A DNA stretch of 64,000 nucleotides from Gonocerus acuteangulatus (taxonomy: Eukaryota; Arthropoda; Insecta; Hemiptera; Coreidae): contig OX328126.1 in the NCBI GenBank assembly GCA_946811695.1, positions 83,542,036-83,606,035 of the forward strand, written 5' to 3'. The notes under the pieces were generated by a model. The model saw nothing but the letters and a program-made list of their open reading frames with translations, searched no databases and was not told where the DNA came from. The position numbers and the translations under genes are program-made. Positions 63,672-64,000 of this stretch are shown one piece after another (position 1 is the stretch's first letter; the number at the start of each line of letters is the position of its first letter).

Positions 63672-64000
63672 ATTTTTAATAAATAGACTATTATGTTAAT
63701 TTGGAATTTTATTCTTTGGTCTTCCGGCAACACAGAAAAAAATACATTAATACATTAATCTCGACTGATAAGCAGAACCTCTAAGGAGAGAGAAGATCGT
63801 GCAGTCCTTCATTGATCCTAAGCCAGAGCTAGAAATTGGGTTAAGAGCCCTCCTAGCTAATCAACTTCTGTACGGAGGTTTAGTACAGAGTCTTATCCTT
63901 TTTGCTATCGGCCACATCCTAAATCTAGTAGCTACTACTGCTTTTACTGCTTCAGAGATTGCTGTAGTAGCTTTTATCTCTCTAGGAGACATTTACTCCC
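63672..64000. other. No gene recognised at the window end
   Basis: Moderately GC-richer sequence without a supported domain; the window ends here. Confidence 0.5.

Overview
This window is eukaryotic nuclear DNA, almost certainly from an arthropod and probably an insect. It is AT-rich, has a large spliced gene, many (AT)n microsatellites, two families of tRNA-derived SINEs, non-LTR retrotransposons, a Penelope-like element and many small DNA transposons. The order cannot be fixed from the sequence alone. There is no sign of prokaryotic organisation.

The one host gene I can defend lies on the minus strand. Ten consecutive coding exons (49195 down to 18538) join in phase through GT-AG introns into the C-terminal 576 residues of a DPP10/DPP6-type dipeptidyl-peptidase-like membrane protein: end of the beta-propeller plus the whole alpha/beta-hydrolase domain. 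The catalytic serine is replaced by glycine, while the Asp and His of the triad remain. It is therefore a non-catalytic family member, like vertebrate DPP6/DPP10, which are auxiliary subunits of Kv4 potassium channels. The first exons (cytoplasmic tail, transmembrane segment, first blades) were not found and should lie beyond 49.2 kb, perhaps outside the window.

Layout: 0.3-7.2 kb holds two decayed, same-orientation I-superfamily-like LINEs (endonuclease, reverse transcriptase, RNase H, CCHC). 7.7-13.1 kb holds a foldback element containing a hAT-like MITE, a gag-like LINE ORF1 fragment, a SINE with a 13-bp target duplication and a 714-bp MITE with an 8-bp target duplication. 13.1-17.1 kb is featureless. 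17.1-18.1 kb is a 1-kb inverted-repeat element containing a MITE, just past the 3' end of the host gene. 18.5-49.2 kb is the host gene, whose introns (the largest 12.8 kb) carry internally deleted piggyBac-like elements, repeats with internal microsatellites, satellite arrays, nested transposons and hammerhead-like motifs. 49.2-64 kb is a transposon graveyard: LINE tails, a 77-bp minisatellite derived from a transposon end, tandem SINEs, a 43-bp array, a Penelope-like GIY-YIG ORF with a downstream hammerhead-like motif, a SINE with clear target duplication and a broken piggyBac-like transposase.

The most interesting signals are: (1) three separate hammerhead-ribozyme-like motifs with different but compensating stems and a self-complementary stem III (59.65, 36.10 and 63.63 kb), one directly downstream of a Penelope-like GIY-YIG ORF; (2) nested insertions that can be ordered, one having its empty site elsewhere in the window; (3) the Ser-to-Gly change in the DPP10-like gene; and (4) satellites that appear to grow out of transposon ends or show a two-unit higher-order pattern.
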